Shown here: positions 17,989-26,469 of the stretch, piece by piece
Numbering within the stretch: the first letter of the stretch is position 1
Layout of the letters: every line of letters starts with the position of its first letter
From: Singulisphaera sp. GP187
Lineage (GTDB): Bacteria > Planctomycetota > Planctomycetia > Isosphaerales > Isosphaeraceae
DNA length: 64,000 nucleotides
Assembly (NCBI RefSeq): GCF_900129635.1
Contig: NZ_FSRB01000002.1
Location: 1,082,727 to 1,146,726, forward strand
Direction: 5' to 3'
Notes under the pieces: model-generated
Databases searched by the model: none
The model's input: the letters and a program-made list of their open reading frames with translations, nothing else
What the model was told of the DNA's origin: nothing
Position numbers and translations under genes: made by a program

Positions 17989-18789
17989 TCAGGTGGGTCG
18001 CAATCCCTTTTCCTTAAGCAACTGATCGGCCCAAGCGGCCCGCTCTTTGTTGAGCGGAGGGACCGGGTCGGTCTTGTAATCGATGGCCATGTCGTACGCC
18101 GCGCGATCGTAAACGTGTTCCAGCACCGCTTGGAGATCGAGCCTGACCTCGGGATCTTCCGGCCGAAGTGGGATCGGAACCGAGGGCAATCGCTGCGAGA
18201 GGTCGATCTGCCACAGGAGCCCGCGGGGACGTCGCGTGGTCTCTGAAATATGAATGAAATAGTCGCATGCCGGTATGATTTCGCGAATGAAGAGGGGGAT
18301 ACCCCCACGGAGGAGATCGATCTCAACCCAATGGCTGGGTGAGTTCATGACCTCGCGCCGCTTCTGCTCGAAGCTCGTCCGCCCTCGAGAGCCGGCGACC
18401 TTGTTCGTCGGACTGAGGATTTCGATCACCGTCACGACAAGATGTTGCGCGCGATCGATGATTTCCAACCTCGCCTCGTGAATCTCTTCCTCAATCAAGG
18501 TGGTGACGACAATCGGTTCCGCCACATTGAGGGCGAGACCGCGCGTGGGGGCACTTGCCGATCCCTCCTGGCCGGGTCGACCTGCGATTCGAAGCTCGGG
18601 AATGAGCCCAGCGCGGCCAGGATCGTTCTCATCGGAAATATAGACACGTTCTTCGACGCGAACGTGATATTTCGGCCGGAGCTGCCGATTCAACGTGGCC
18701 TGGATTTCGGAGATCAGGCCGTGATGCACGTCGAGCCAAAGCCTCGACTCCTCGAGATAAGGATCCAAGCCCGGAAATAGCGATGGCAT
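17989..18789 (-). CDS. DUF4058 family protein
   Basis: A 266-residue protein beginning MPSLFPGLDPYLEESRLW, the hallmark start of DUF4058, with the further family segments IEILSPTNKVAGSRGRTSFE and HWVEIDLLRGGIPL. DUF4058 proteins are found in planctomycetes and cyanobacteria, often in several copies per genome. The acidic/KR arrangement around EILSPTNK recalls restriction-endonuclease-like folds, but no activity is known to me. The gene is flanked on both sides by copies of a CCTGGYCACGACG repeat, which suggests that it moved or was duplicated as a cassette. The frame is open to 18891 upstream, but that part is repeat DNA. Confidence 0.85.
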   Translation of the reverse strand: MPSLFPGLDPYLEESRLWLDVHHGLISEIQATLNRQLRPKYHVRVEERVYISDENDPGRAGLIPELRIAGRPGQEGSASAPTRGLALNVAEPIVVTTLIEEEIHEARLEIIDRAQHLVVTVIEILSPTNKVAGSRGRTSFEQKRREVMNSPSHWVEIDLLRGGIPLFIREIIPACDYFIHISETTRRPRGLLWQIDLSQRLPSVPIPLRPEDPEVRLDLQAVLEHVYDRAAYDMAIDYKTDPVPPLNKERAAWADQLLKEKGLRPT

Positions 18790-18967
18790 TGCGAGAGGCT
18801 CCCGAGCAAGCGAGGAGGCCGACGGGTGAGAAGTTGTCCTCTCAATAGAGGCTACCTGGTCACGACGCCCCGGGGCATACTGGCTTCCCAAAGCCGGCGC
18901 AAGCCACTAGACTGACCGGAAGCGACGCTCGCGCACCAACCATCGAAGAATCTAGGGTCCACCCACA

Positions 18968-20539
18968 ATGGCGACGGCAGCCGAAGAGCAGCGGGCGGTC
19001 ATCCTCCGGGGCGAGGACAACGTGGCGGTGGCCGCCCGGCCGATCCCCAAGGGATTCGTCATTGCGGTCGGCGGCCGCGCGGTCGAGGTCCGCGAACCGA
19101 TCGCGCTGGGGCATAAGGTGGCGCTCTTACCGATCGAGACCGGGCAGCCGGTCCGGAAGTACGGGCAGATCATCGGGTTCGCCTCGAAGCCGATCGCCGC
19201 CGGGGCCTGGATCCACGTTCACAACGTCACCGCCGAACTCTTCGACCGCGACTACGCCTACGCGTCGGAACAGGCGCCTCCGCTCCCCACGATGGTGCCG
19301 AGGACGTTTCAAGGGTTCCTCCGACCCGACGGACGGGTGGGCACGCGGAACTATCTCGCCGTGATCAGCACGGTCAATTGTTCGGCGAGCACCTCACGCT
19401 ACATCGCCGAGCGGTTTCGGGGCGACGACTGGCGGAAGGATTATCCCAACGTCGACGGCGTGTTTGCAGTGACCCACAAAGGGGGATGCGCCATCCCGTT
19501 CGGTGGACCCGACCACAACACGCTCGAACGCGTGCTCGCCGGGTTTGCCAACCACCCCAACGTGGCCGCTTATGTGATCGTCGGCCTCGGGTGCGAGGTG
19601 AGCTATGCACAACACCTGGTCGAGACCCAGGATCTCGTCACTCTGGGTGGGGTCAGGAAGAGCGGTCGCCAAGTCGAGCCGGTGCGTCCTCGGGTGCTGA
19701 ATATCCAGGAGCAAGGGGGGATCAACAAGACGGTCGAGGCGGCCGTCGCGGCGGTCCACCAGTTGCTCCCCGAGGCGAACGAGTGGGCACGCACCGAGCA
19801 GCCCGCCTCCAAGATCAGCCTGGCGATGGAGTGTGGCGGCTCGGATGGCAACTCCGGGGTTACGGCCAACCCCGCGCTGGGGGTCGCCGCCGACCTGATC
19901 GTCGCTCAAGGGGGGACCGCGATCCTCGGCGAAACCCCCGAGATCTATGGCGCAGAGCATTTGCTCACCCGCCGCGCCGTGAGTCGCGCGGTGGGCGAGA
20001 AGCTGGTCGCGCGGATCAAGTGGTGGGAGGATTACACCCGCCTCTTCGGCGCGGAGATCAACAACAACCCGTCGCCCGGCAATAAGGCGGGGGGCCTGAC
20101 GACGATTTACGAGAAGTCGCTGGGGGCGCTGGCCAAGGCCGGCTCGACCCCCTTGGTCGACGTCGTCGAGTATGCCGAGCGTGTCGACACCCCCGGGCTC
20201 GTGTTCATGGATACGCCCGGCTACGACCCGCCCTGCACGACCGGCCTGGTTGCCGGTGGCGCCAACGTCCTGGTCTTCACGACCGGGCGGGGGAGCGTGC
20301 TCGGCTTGAAGCCGACCCCGTGCATCAAGGTGGCGACGAACACGCCGATTTTCGACCGGATGAGCGACGACATGGACCTCAACGCCGGGACGATTCTCGA
20401 AGGGGAGTCGGTCGAGAGCGTGGGTCGGCGGCTCTTCGAGATGATCCTCGACTCCGCGAGCGGGGCGAAGACGAAAAGCGAACAGCAAGGCGTCGGCGAG
20501 GAGGAGTTCGCCCCTTGGCACATCGGGCCGACCCTCTGA
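18968..20539 (+). CDS. uxaA: Altronate dehydratase family protein (UxaA-like)
   Basis: This 523-residue protein joins an N-terminal SAF domain (AVILRGEDNVAVAARPIPKG) to the D-galactarate/altronate dehydratase domain (LRPDGRVGTRNYLAVISTVN, HKGGCAIPFGGPDHNTLERV, SLAMECGGSDGNSGVTANPA, MDTPGYDPPCTTGLVAGGAN). Its length matches fused UxaA proteins. These iron-dependent enzymes dehydrate hexonates such as D-altronate to 2-keto-3-deoxygluconate in galacturonate breakdown. No other uronate genes are nearby, so the substrate could be a different sugar acid. The next gene starts six bases after the stop, so the two are probably co-transcribed. Confidence 0.9.
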   Translation: MATAAEEQRAVILRGEDNVAVAARPIPKGFVIAVGGRAVEVREPIALGHKVALLPIETGQPVRKYGQIIGFASKPIAAGAWIHVHNVTAELFDRDYAYASEQAPPLPTMVPRTFQGFLRPDGRVGTRNYLAVISTVNCSASTSRYIAERFRGDDWRKDYPNVDGVFAVTHKGGCAIPFGGPDHNTLERVLAGFANHPNVAAYVIVGLGCEVSYAQHLVETQDLVTLGGVRKSGRQVEPVRPRVLNIQEQGGINKTVEAAVAAVHQLLPEANEWARTEQPASKISLAMECGGSDGNSGVTANPALGVAADLIVAQGGTAILGETPEIYGAEHLLTRRAVSRAVGEKLVARIKWWEDYTRLFGAEINNNPSPGNKAGGLTTIYEKSLGALAKAGSTPLVDVVEYAERVDTPGLVFMDTPGYDPPCTTGLVAGGANVLVFTTGRGSVLGLKPTPCIKVATNTPIFDRMSDDMDLNAGTILEGESVESVGRRLFEMILDSASGAKTKSEQQGVGEEEFAPWHIGPTL

Positions 20540-20544
20540 AATTC

Positions 20545-22668
20545 ATGCGTGGCTCCGGCCTCGTCGCGGCGGTTTTTGCCCTGGCGGTTCTCGAATTGGC
20601 CTGGCTCGGCTGGTTCCTGGTCGAGCCCTTGCCGAACGCGGGGAACGTCGGTGGGACGGTGCGCCGTTGGATGTTCCTGGCGCGCGCGCTGCCGCAAGTG
20701 GTGCCGGGCGTTCGCTTCGATCAATCGTATCTCGGCATGGCGCTCGACGAGCTCGGCCATTTCGAGAACCTGCCCCAACGCGTTCCGATCGCGCTGGCCG
20801 CCGCGCTCATCGCCGGGGGAGCTCTGGCCCTGGGCCAGGGGGTGCTCCGGGCGCTTCGACTCCATCGCCTACTCCGCCCGATCGAGCGGCTTCCGCTCGC
20901 TTACGGCTTGGGGACGACCGGACTTGGTCTGATCACGCTCATCCTCGGTCGGTTCGGAGCGCTCGCCCCCTGGCCGATCCGGCTCGGGCTCGGCGCCTTG
21001 ATCGCGGTGGAGCTGAGCTTGAGCCTCCGCGATTCGCGAGCGAATCCAGGACGCAACGCTCCATCGGGCACGTCGCGCCTGGCGCCCGCGCCGTCATCCG
21101 GACTGCCCGCGCTGATTGGGCTCAGCCTGTTCGCGATCGGTCCGTTCTTGGTGATGATGGCGCTGGGGGCGATGTTGCCGACGATCGATTTCGACGCGAT
21201 CGAGTATCACCTCCAAGGTCCCAAGGAATATTTTCAGGCGGGTCAAATTCGCTTCCTGGCCCATAACGTTTATACGAGCATGCCGTTCAGTGTGGAGATG
21301 CTCCACCTGCTGGGCATGGAGGTGTTGGGCGACTGGTGGCGAGGCGCATTGGCCGGGCAGTTGCTGATCGCGGCCTATGCACCGGCCGCGGCGGTGCTGA
21401 TCGCCCTGACGGCCGGGCGGCTGGCGTCGCCACGCGCTGCGGTCATGGCCGCGGTCGTTTATCTGACAACCCCCTGGATCTACCGGCTCGGGGTCTTGCC
21501 CTATGTGGAAGGTCCGCTCTGCTACTACCACGCCGCGCTCGTCTGGTCGACCGCCCGGGTTTGGTCCGTCGCCGACCCGAGCGTCCGGGCCCGGTTCTGG
21601 GTCGTGCTGGGAGGACTCGCGGGGGGAGCGATGGCCTGCAAATACCCGGGCCTGATCTCCGCGGTCTTGCCGTTCGGGGCCGTCGCCCTGGTGGAGGCAC
21701 TTCGACGCCGGTCCTGGCCGATCGTCGCCGGCTTCGTGCTCGGCTGGGCGATCGTAATGACGCCGTGGTTGGCCAAGAACCTTGTCGATACGGGCAACCC
21801 GGTCTACCCCCTGGCCAACCGCGTGTTCGGCGGCCGGTACTGGGATCAGGCCCGCGAGGCGAAGTGGAACCACGCGCACGGGCCCAAAGACGTCCAACTC
21901 CAGGCGCTCTGGGATTCGATCGTCGACGTGGCCGGTCGGTCGGACTGGCAGTCCCCGCTTTACGTCGCGTTGGCCCCCCTGACACTGCTGCGCCGGGGTT
22001 CCCGACGATCGGCTCTGGCACTCTGGGGCTATGTCCTCTACCTGTTCGCAACCTGGTGGCTGCTCACTCACCGGCTCGATCGGTTCTGGCTCCCCCTGCT
22101 CGCTCCACTGGCCGTCCTGGCCGGACTAGGCGCGGATTGGATCCGGAGCCGGGTCTGGTCGGTCCTCCTCGGCCTGCTTCTTTTCGTTGCGATCGTCACG
22201 AACATGGCTTACTCGTCGACGGCCTTGACCGGCTTCAACGAGTGGACCGGCAACTTGCTGGTTCTCCGTCGGTCGATTCCGGAGATGCTCAACCCGCCGC
22301 TGACCCGGCTCGACGCCGCACTGCCGCCCGACGCGAGGGTCCTCTTGGTCGGCCAGGCGGCGGTCTTCCATTTCCGGCACCCGATCGTCTACAACACGGT
22401 CTTTGACAACGAGACGATCGAGACCCTGACCCGCGGCCAGACTCCCGACGAGGTGGCCGCGACGTTTGAAAAAGGTGGCATCACCCACGTGTATGTCGAC
22501 TGGTTTGAGATCGAGCGGTATCGATCGCCGGGCAACTATGGGTTCACGCCCTACGTCACGCCCGAGCTCTTCGCCGGCCTGGTCGCCGCGGGGGTGCTGG
22601 ACGAGCCGGAACCGATGGGCAGTCGCCAGCAACTCTTCAAGGTTCGGGTTCGAAACACAGGGAGTTGA
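20545..22668 (+). CDS. Multi-pass GT-C-type glycosyltransferase-like membrane protein
   Basis: The product is 707 residues from the ATG just after the dehydratase stop. It has about ten to twelve hydrophobic helices spread through the first 560 residues and a soluble C-terminal domain. The loop after an early helix contains TIDFDAIEYHLQGPKEYFQA, with the acidic residues and aromatic spacing found in the first loop of ArnT/PMT-like GT-C enzymes. TPWLAKNLVDTGNPVYPLAN is another typical segment. Such enzymes move a sugar from a polyprenyl-phosphate donor to a lipid or protein on the outer face of the inner membrane. It lies three bases before the epimerase gene, so it belongs to a three-gene operon. 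The acceptor is unknown. Confidence 0.75.
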   Translation: MRGSGLVAAVFALAVLELAWLGWFLVEPLPNAGNVGGTVRRWMFLARALPQVVPGVRFDQSYLGMALDELGHFENLPQRVPIALAAALIAGGALALGQGVLRALRLHRLLRPIERLPLAYGLGTTGLGLITLILGRFGALAPWPIRLGLGALIAVELSLSLRDSRANPGRNAPSGTSRLAPAPSSGLPALIGLSLFAIGPFLVMMALGAMLPTIDFDAIEYHLQGPKEYFQAGQIRFLAHNVYTSMPFSVEMLHLLGMEVLGDWWRGALAGQLLIAAYAPAAAVLIALTAGRLASPRAAVMAAVVYLTTPWIYRLGVLPYVEGPLCYYHAALVWSTARVWSVADPSVRARFWVVLGGLAGGAMACKYPGLISAVLPFGAVALVEALRRRSWPIVAGFVLGWAIVMTPWLAKNLVDTGNPVYPLANRVFGGRYWDQAREAKWNHAHGPKDVQLQALWDSIVDVAGRSDWQSPLYVALAPLTLLRRGSRRSALALWGYVLYLFATWWLLTHRLDRFWLPLLAPLAVLAGLGADWIRSRVWSVLLGLLLFVAIVTNMAYSSTALTGFNEWTGNLLVLRRSIPEMLNPPLTRLDAALPPDARVLLVGQAAVFHFRHPIVYNTVFDNETIETLTRGQTPDEVAATFEKGGITHVYVDWFEIERYRSPGNYGFTPYVTPELFAGLVAAGVLDEPEPMGSRQQLFKVRVRNTGS

Positions 22669-22671
22669 CGC

Positions 22672-23751
22672 ATGGACGCACTCACGATCGTGACCGGTGG
22701 CGCGGGGTTCATCGGGAGCCACCTGGTGGATCGGCTGGTGGGCCTCGGCCGACGCGTCCGCGTGGTCGAACGGCCCGGCGCCGACGCCGCGCATCTGCCG
22801 GCTGCCGTGGAGCTGGTCCGGGCCGACATTCGCGATCGAGCGGCCGTGGCCGAAGCCTTGCGCGGCGGCCGATGGGTCTACCACCTGGCGGCGAACCCGA
22901 ATCTCTGGGTTCGCGACCGCGCCGAGTTCAGCGCGGTGAACCATCAAGGGACCATCCACGTTCTCGATGCCGCGCTGGCGAGCGGGGCCGAACGGGTCTT
23001 GCACACGAGCACCGAGAGCATCCTGACCTGTACCCGGGCGACCGGCCCGATCGGTGATGAGGTGCAAGTGCAACTCTCGGACGCCGTCGGTCCCTACTGC
23101 CGGTCGAAGCTCCTGGCCGAGAACGAGGCGATGGCCCGCGCCCGAGCGGGCCAGCCGGTCGTCATCGCCAACCCGACGATGCCGGTCGGCCCGGGCGACC
23201 GCGGCCTGTCGCCCCCGACGCGCCTGATTCGCGACTTTTGCCGGCGGAAGCTCCCCGCGCGGATGGATTGCACCTTGAACTTGATCGACGTTCGCGACGT
23301 GGCCGAGGGCCTCATCCTCACGATGGAACGAGGCGAGCCCGGCCGCCGCTACCTGCTCGGGGGCGAAAACCTCACGCTCGTCGGCCTGCTCGGGATCTTG
23401 TCCGAGCAGACGGGGGTTCCCGTTCCGCGGTGGCGGGTCCCCTACCCTCTCGGACTGGCCGTCGCCCACCTCAGCGAGTTTTGGGCCGACTACGTCTCGG
23501 GGCGGACTCCCAAGGCGACCGTCACCGGCGTCAAATTAACCCAACGCACCATGCACTTCGACGCGTCGCGAAGTCTTGCCGCCCTGGGGCTGAAGCCACG
23601 ACCGGTCCGCGAGTCGCTGGCCGACTCCGTGGCCTGGCTCCGCCAGGATGGCCAGATCGAAGCGGGGCCGGGAGACAGGTTAAAAACCTCAGGCTCCACA
23701 AGCCACCACCGTTCCCCAGCGAGTTCGACCGAGGAGCCAGTGAGGGGATGA
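22672..23751 (+). CDS. hpnA: HpnA-like NAD-dependent sugar epimerase/dehydratase
   Basis: This 359-residue short-chain dehydrogenase of the extended type has the NAD-binding motif TGGAGFIGSHLVDRL at residues 8-22 and the catalytic Tyr-x-x-x-Lys as YCRSK near residue 142. The C-terminal half (NLIDVRDVAEGLILTMERGE, YLLGGENLTLVGLLGIL) is close to the hopanoid-associated epimerase HpnA. HpnA acts in making the polar head group of hopanoids, but no squalene-hopene cyclase or other hpn gene is in the window, so the name is by similarity only. The last 30 residues look unlike the family. It follows the glycosyltransferase gene after three bases. Confidence 0.8.
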   Translation: MDALTIVTGGAGFIGSHLVDRLVGLGRRVRVVERPGADAAHLPAAVELVRADIRDRAAVAEALRGGRWVYHLAANPNLWVRDRAEFSAVNHQGTIHVLDAALASGAERVLHTSTESILTCTRATGPIGDEVQVQLSDAVGPYCRSKLLAENEAMARARAGQPVVIANPTMPVGPGDRGLSPPTRLIRDFCRRKLPARMDCTLNLIDVRDVAEGLILTMERGEPGRRYLLGGENLTLVGLLGILSEQTGVPVPRWRVPYPLGLAVAHLSEFWADYVSGRTPKATVTGVKLTQRTMHFDASRSLAALGLKPRPVRESLADSVAWLRQDGQIEAGPGDRLKTSGSTSHHRSPASSTEEPVRG

Positions 23752-23916
23752 GCGGGGCGTGATTTTGATCCCGTGGCGCCGATTGCGGATTTCGGGTGCG
23801 AGCCGCGATGCATGGAGGGCGGCCATAGGCTATCCTTTTGACAAGAGAAACGCCGTATTTCGGGAATCTCGTGAGTTTTCTAACGATTTCGTCCTGGCGT
23901 CGTCGGCCGCCTCCAC

Positions 23917-23922
23917 TATAAT
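23917..23922 (+). promoter_or_regulatory. Candidate -10 box before FHA genes
   Basis: A consensus TATAAT lies 77 bases before the first FHA start codon. The -35 region at the expected distance is poor, so the promoter is only likely. Confidence 0.4.
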
Positions 23923-23998
23923 GATGGATGTTTGTGGAACGGCCTCACGGGCGATAAAATCCTAGCGTTGCCAATGGCTTCGGTCTCAGGACTCGAAC

Positions 23999-24562
23999 AT
24001 GCCCGCACGCCTGGTGGCACTTGATGAAGGAAGTGACATCCCTCTCGACCGGACCATGGTCGTTGTGGGGCGTCACCCCCAGTGTGATGCGCGACTGGAT
24101 TCGCTGCGGATTTCCCGTCACCATTGCTGCATGACCCAAGACAATGGTGATGTGGTCGTGCGGGACCTGGGAAGTACCAACGGCATCCGGATCAACGGTC
24201 AGCGCGTGGAGTTGGGGAGACTGCGTCCGGGCGACGAACTCTCCATCGCGCATATCCGCTATCGTTTCGACGGCGGTCAGGCTCATGACCTGACCTTGGT
24301 GGATGGGAACAGCCTTGCCGACGTCCCCCACGAGATTGTTGGCTCGCTCTCTCCCCTGGCCGAGTCGTCCGAAGAAGCCCCATTGGAACCGAGGCCGTTC
24401 GCGGAGCCGACTCCCGAAGAGAACCCGCTGGCACGCGCGGTGCGCGGGCTGCTCCCGGCAGGAGTCGCTGACCGTTGCCGAATTCAGGTGATTGTCCAGA
24501 TGCGTGATGATGCGGCCGTGGCGGAGAAACTCGACGCATGTCGTCCCAACTCGTCCCCATGA
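23999..24562 (+). CDS. FHA domain protein (first of pair)
   Basis: A 187-residue protein whose first 95 residues form a forkhead-associated domain. It shows the expected order VVGRHPQCDARL, SRHHC, DLGSTNGIRINGQRV, and GDELSIAHIRYRF; the conserved Gly-Arg, Ser-x-x-His and Asn-Gly are all present. FHA domains bind phosphothreonine, so it is a likely reader for a Hanks-type kinase such as the one at 35-37 kb. The rest is acidic and proline-rich with no clear fold. It overlaps the next FHA gene by 25 bases in another frame, which points to translational coupling. Confidence 0.9.
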   Translation: MPARLVALDEGSDIPLDRTMVVVGRHPQCDARLDSLRISRHHCCMTQDNGDVVVRDLGSTNGIRINGQRVELGRLRPGDELSIAHIRYRFDGGQAHDLTLVDGNSLADVPHEIVGSLSPLAESSEEAPLEPRPFAEPTPEENPLARAVRGLLPAGVADRCRIQVIVQMRDDAAVAEKLDACRPNSSP

Positions 24563-24966
24563 CCCCGGGGACTTTTCCGGCGATCCCCCTCCAGCGTCCC
24601 ATCTTGCTCATTGGCCGGCATCCCGAGTGCGACGTCCGGCTCGATTTGCCCAAGATCTCGAGACGGCACTGCTGCGTTGCGCTCGCTTACGACCGGGTGA
24701 TGATCCGCGACCTGGGGAGTCGAAACGGTCTCCGCGTGAACGGACGACTGATCGAAGAAGCGCAGCTCCATCCCGGTGACGAGGTGGCCATCGGGCCCAT
24801 TCTCTACCGCGTGGAGAGTTTGATCGCGCCCCCGCAGTCACCCGTCCCCGCCCCGGCACCTCGTCCTGCCGTGAAAGTTGCCAAATCACCAAAACCTTCG
24901 AGTCTCCCTTCCTTGCCGACTCCGGTGAACGACGCCGATAGCGACTTGATTCCCCTCGACTTCTGA
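24538..24966 (+). CDS. FHA domain protein (second of pair)
   Basis: A 142-residue protein that is mostly one FHA domain (LIGRHPECDVRLDLPKISRR, HCCVAL, DLGSRNGLRVNGRLI, GDEVAIGPILYRV), followed by a short proline/lysine-rich tail. It is plainly a paralogue of the upstream gene: HPxCD, the SRxHC turn and the DLGSxNG loop are shared. The start overlaps the end of that gene. A hairpin terminator lies 25 bases after the stop. Two small FHA readers encoded together may compete for, or bridge, phosphorylated partners; that is inference. Confidence 0.9.
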   Translation: MSSQLVPMTPGTFPAIPLQRPILLIGRHPECDVRLDLPKISRRHCCVALAYDRVMIRDLGSRNGLRVNGRLIEEAQLHPGDEVAIGPILYRVESLIAPPQSPVPAPAPRPAVKVAKSPKPSSLPSLPTPVNDADSDLIPLDF

Positions 24967-24990
24967 TTCTGAGTCCTCTGTTCTTGTCGA

Positions 24991-25020
24991 TCGCTCGCCT
25001 TTCAGGCGAGCGAAATTTTT
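24991..25020 (+). terminator. Intrinsic terminator after FHA genes
   Basis: The stem TCGCTCGCCT/AGGCGAGCGA with loop TTC is followed by AATTTTTATT. It is one copy of the dispersed CGCTCGCC palindrome family, here with a proper T-run. Confidence 0.8.
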
Positions 25021-25195
25021 ATTGATTCGATAAGTCGCGCCGGATTGGCTTCATTTTTTCATGTAGTCCGTAGGTGAGGCGTGCTAAGTTCCCTAGGATT
25101 ACTGGAAGAATCCGTGGCTGCATGCGCGTCTCTGTTCGACTCACTCGACACGTTCAGGGGTGACCGAATCCGGGCGCCCGTGAAGGAGGTTCTCG

Positions 25196-26290
25196 ATGTT
25201 CCGAGGTTTCCGATTGGCTTTCGCCTTGGTTGTCGTCGCGACGGCCTCGGCTGGACAAGCCCATGCCCAGTATTACGGTGGGTACGGCGGATATGGCTGG
25301 GGAGGGTGGGGAGGCGAAACCCCGCAGGGGAGTATTGCCCGCGGCCTTGGCTTCTATAACATCGGCGCGGGGATCTATAACCAGGACACCGCGGTCGCCA
25401 ACTCGATCAATGCCGACACCATCATGCGATGGAATCAGTATGTCTGGTTGGGGCAGCAAGAGGCGAACAAGCGCGAGTACATCCGCAGGGCACGTCGGGA
25501 GCAGCGCGACAGCAAGTCGGGCGATGCGATTTACAAGCGACTGCTCGAATCTCCGAGCGCTGGCGACATTTCCAATGGTGACGCGCTGAATGTGATCCTC
25601 GGCCAGATCACCGACCCGCGCATTCACAGCTCAGCGCTCCGCCTTGCGACGCAACCGCTCGAGAGCGACGTGATCAACGACATTCCGTTCCAGAACGCGT
25701 CGGAAGGGATCACGCTCAGTCTCAATCAACTGACCGCCCAGGAAGGCTGGCCCCTGGCCCTTCAAGGGGACGCTTTTGCCGAGGAACGTGCCGGTTACCA
25801 GGCGGCGATCGCCGACGCTTTGAAGGAAGACGAAGAGGGGGAAATCTCGCCAGCCACCCTGGCCAAAGTTCGCGCCGCGGCCTCGCGGATCCGTGCGAAG
25901 TTCGAGGCCAATCGTCCCAATGATCCTAAGACGATGGTCGAGGGTGAGAACTACGTGAAGGCCCTCGCCGGCATGGCTCGGATGCTGGAGAGTCCGCAAA
26001 CCGAACAGGTGCTGGCCAAACTCAAGGACGTCAAGAAGACCACCCTGGGCAACCTGCTCGGCTTCATGCACACGTACAACCTGCGGTTCGGACCGGCGAA
26101 GACCCCATCGCAACGCGCCGTCTACCAGGGACTCTACCCCTTGATGGCGGCCCAGCGCGACACGCTCTTGAAGGACGCCAAGCTCGACCAAGGAGAGCTG
26201 GCCGCGGCGAAAAACCGGCCGACCGACTTCTTCTCGGGCATGCATCTCGACTATCTTGCTCCCAAGGTCAATCAAGACGAGAAGAAGTAA
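25196..26290 (+). CDS. Secreted protein of unknown function, glycine/tyrosine-rich N-terminus
   Basis: A 364-residue protein with a clear signal peptide (MFRGFRLAFALVVVATASAG, then QAHAQ), cut probably after AHA. A short low-complexity segment YYGGYGGYGWGGWGGE follows, then a mainly helical, charged region. The motif NADTIMRWNQYVWLGQQEAN is the sort of segment seen in planctomycete-only families. No enzyme motif is visible. The ribosome-binding site AAGGAGG lies at about 25183-25189. It stands alone between a terminator upstream and a repeat pair downstream. The function is unknown. Confidence 0.8.
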   Translation: MFRGFRLAFALVVVATASAGQAHAQYYGGYGGYGWGGWGGETPQGSIARGLGFYNIGAGIYNQDTAVANSINADTIMRWNQYVWLGQQEANKREYIRRARREQRDSKSGDAIYKRLLESPSAGDISNGDALNVILGQITDPRIHSSALRLATQPLESDVINDIPFQNASEGITLSLNQLTAQEGWPLALQGDAFAEERAGYQAAIADALKEDEEGEISPATLAKVRAAASRIRAKFEANRPNDPKTMVEGENYVKALAGMARMLESPQTEQVLAKLKDVKKTTLGNLLGFMHTYNLRFGPAKTPSQRAVYQGLYPLMAAQRDTLLKDAKLDQGELAAAKNRPTDFFSGMHLDYLAPKVNQDEKK

Positions 26291-26324
26291 TCATCGGTCG
26301 AAAGCCACAGCGTTACTTACGACT

Positions 26325-26453
26325 CCTTTCGCTCGCCCCAAGGCGAGCGGGGAGCGTAAGCTCCCTGTCTTCTGCTTTTATCACGAGCCCAGGTCACGAA
26401 GACAAAGAGCTTGCTTTCGACTTCTTTCGCTCGCCTTTTTCAGGCGAGCGAAA
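26325..26453. repeat. Two CGCTCGCC palindrome units between convergent genes
   Basis: The first unit has the stem CGCTCGCC/GGCGAGCG (26330-26349), then the hairpin GGGAGC-GTAA-GCTCCC (26350-26365) and the tail TGTCTTC. The second (26425-26453) has a 12-bp stem TTTCGCTCGCCT/AGGCGAGCGAAA with a five-base loop, followed by TTTCTT. Together they probably end transcription from both convergent genes. Confidence 0.8.
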
Positions 26454-26469
26454 TTTCTTGAACTCGTTT

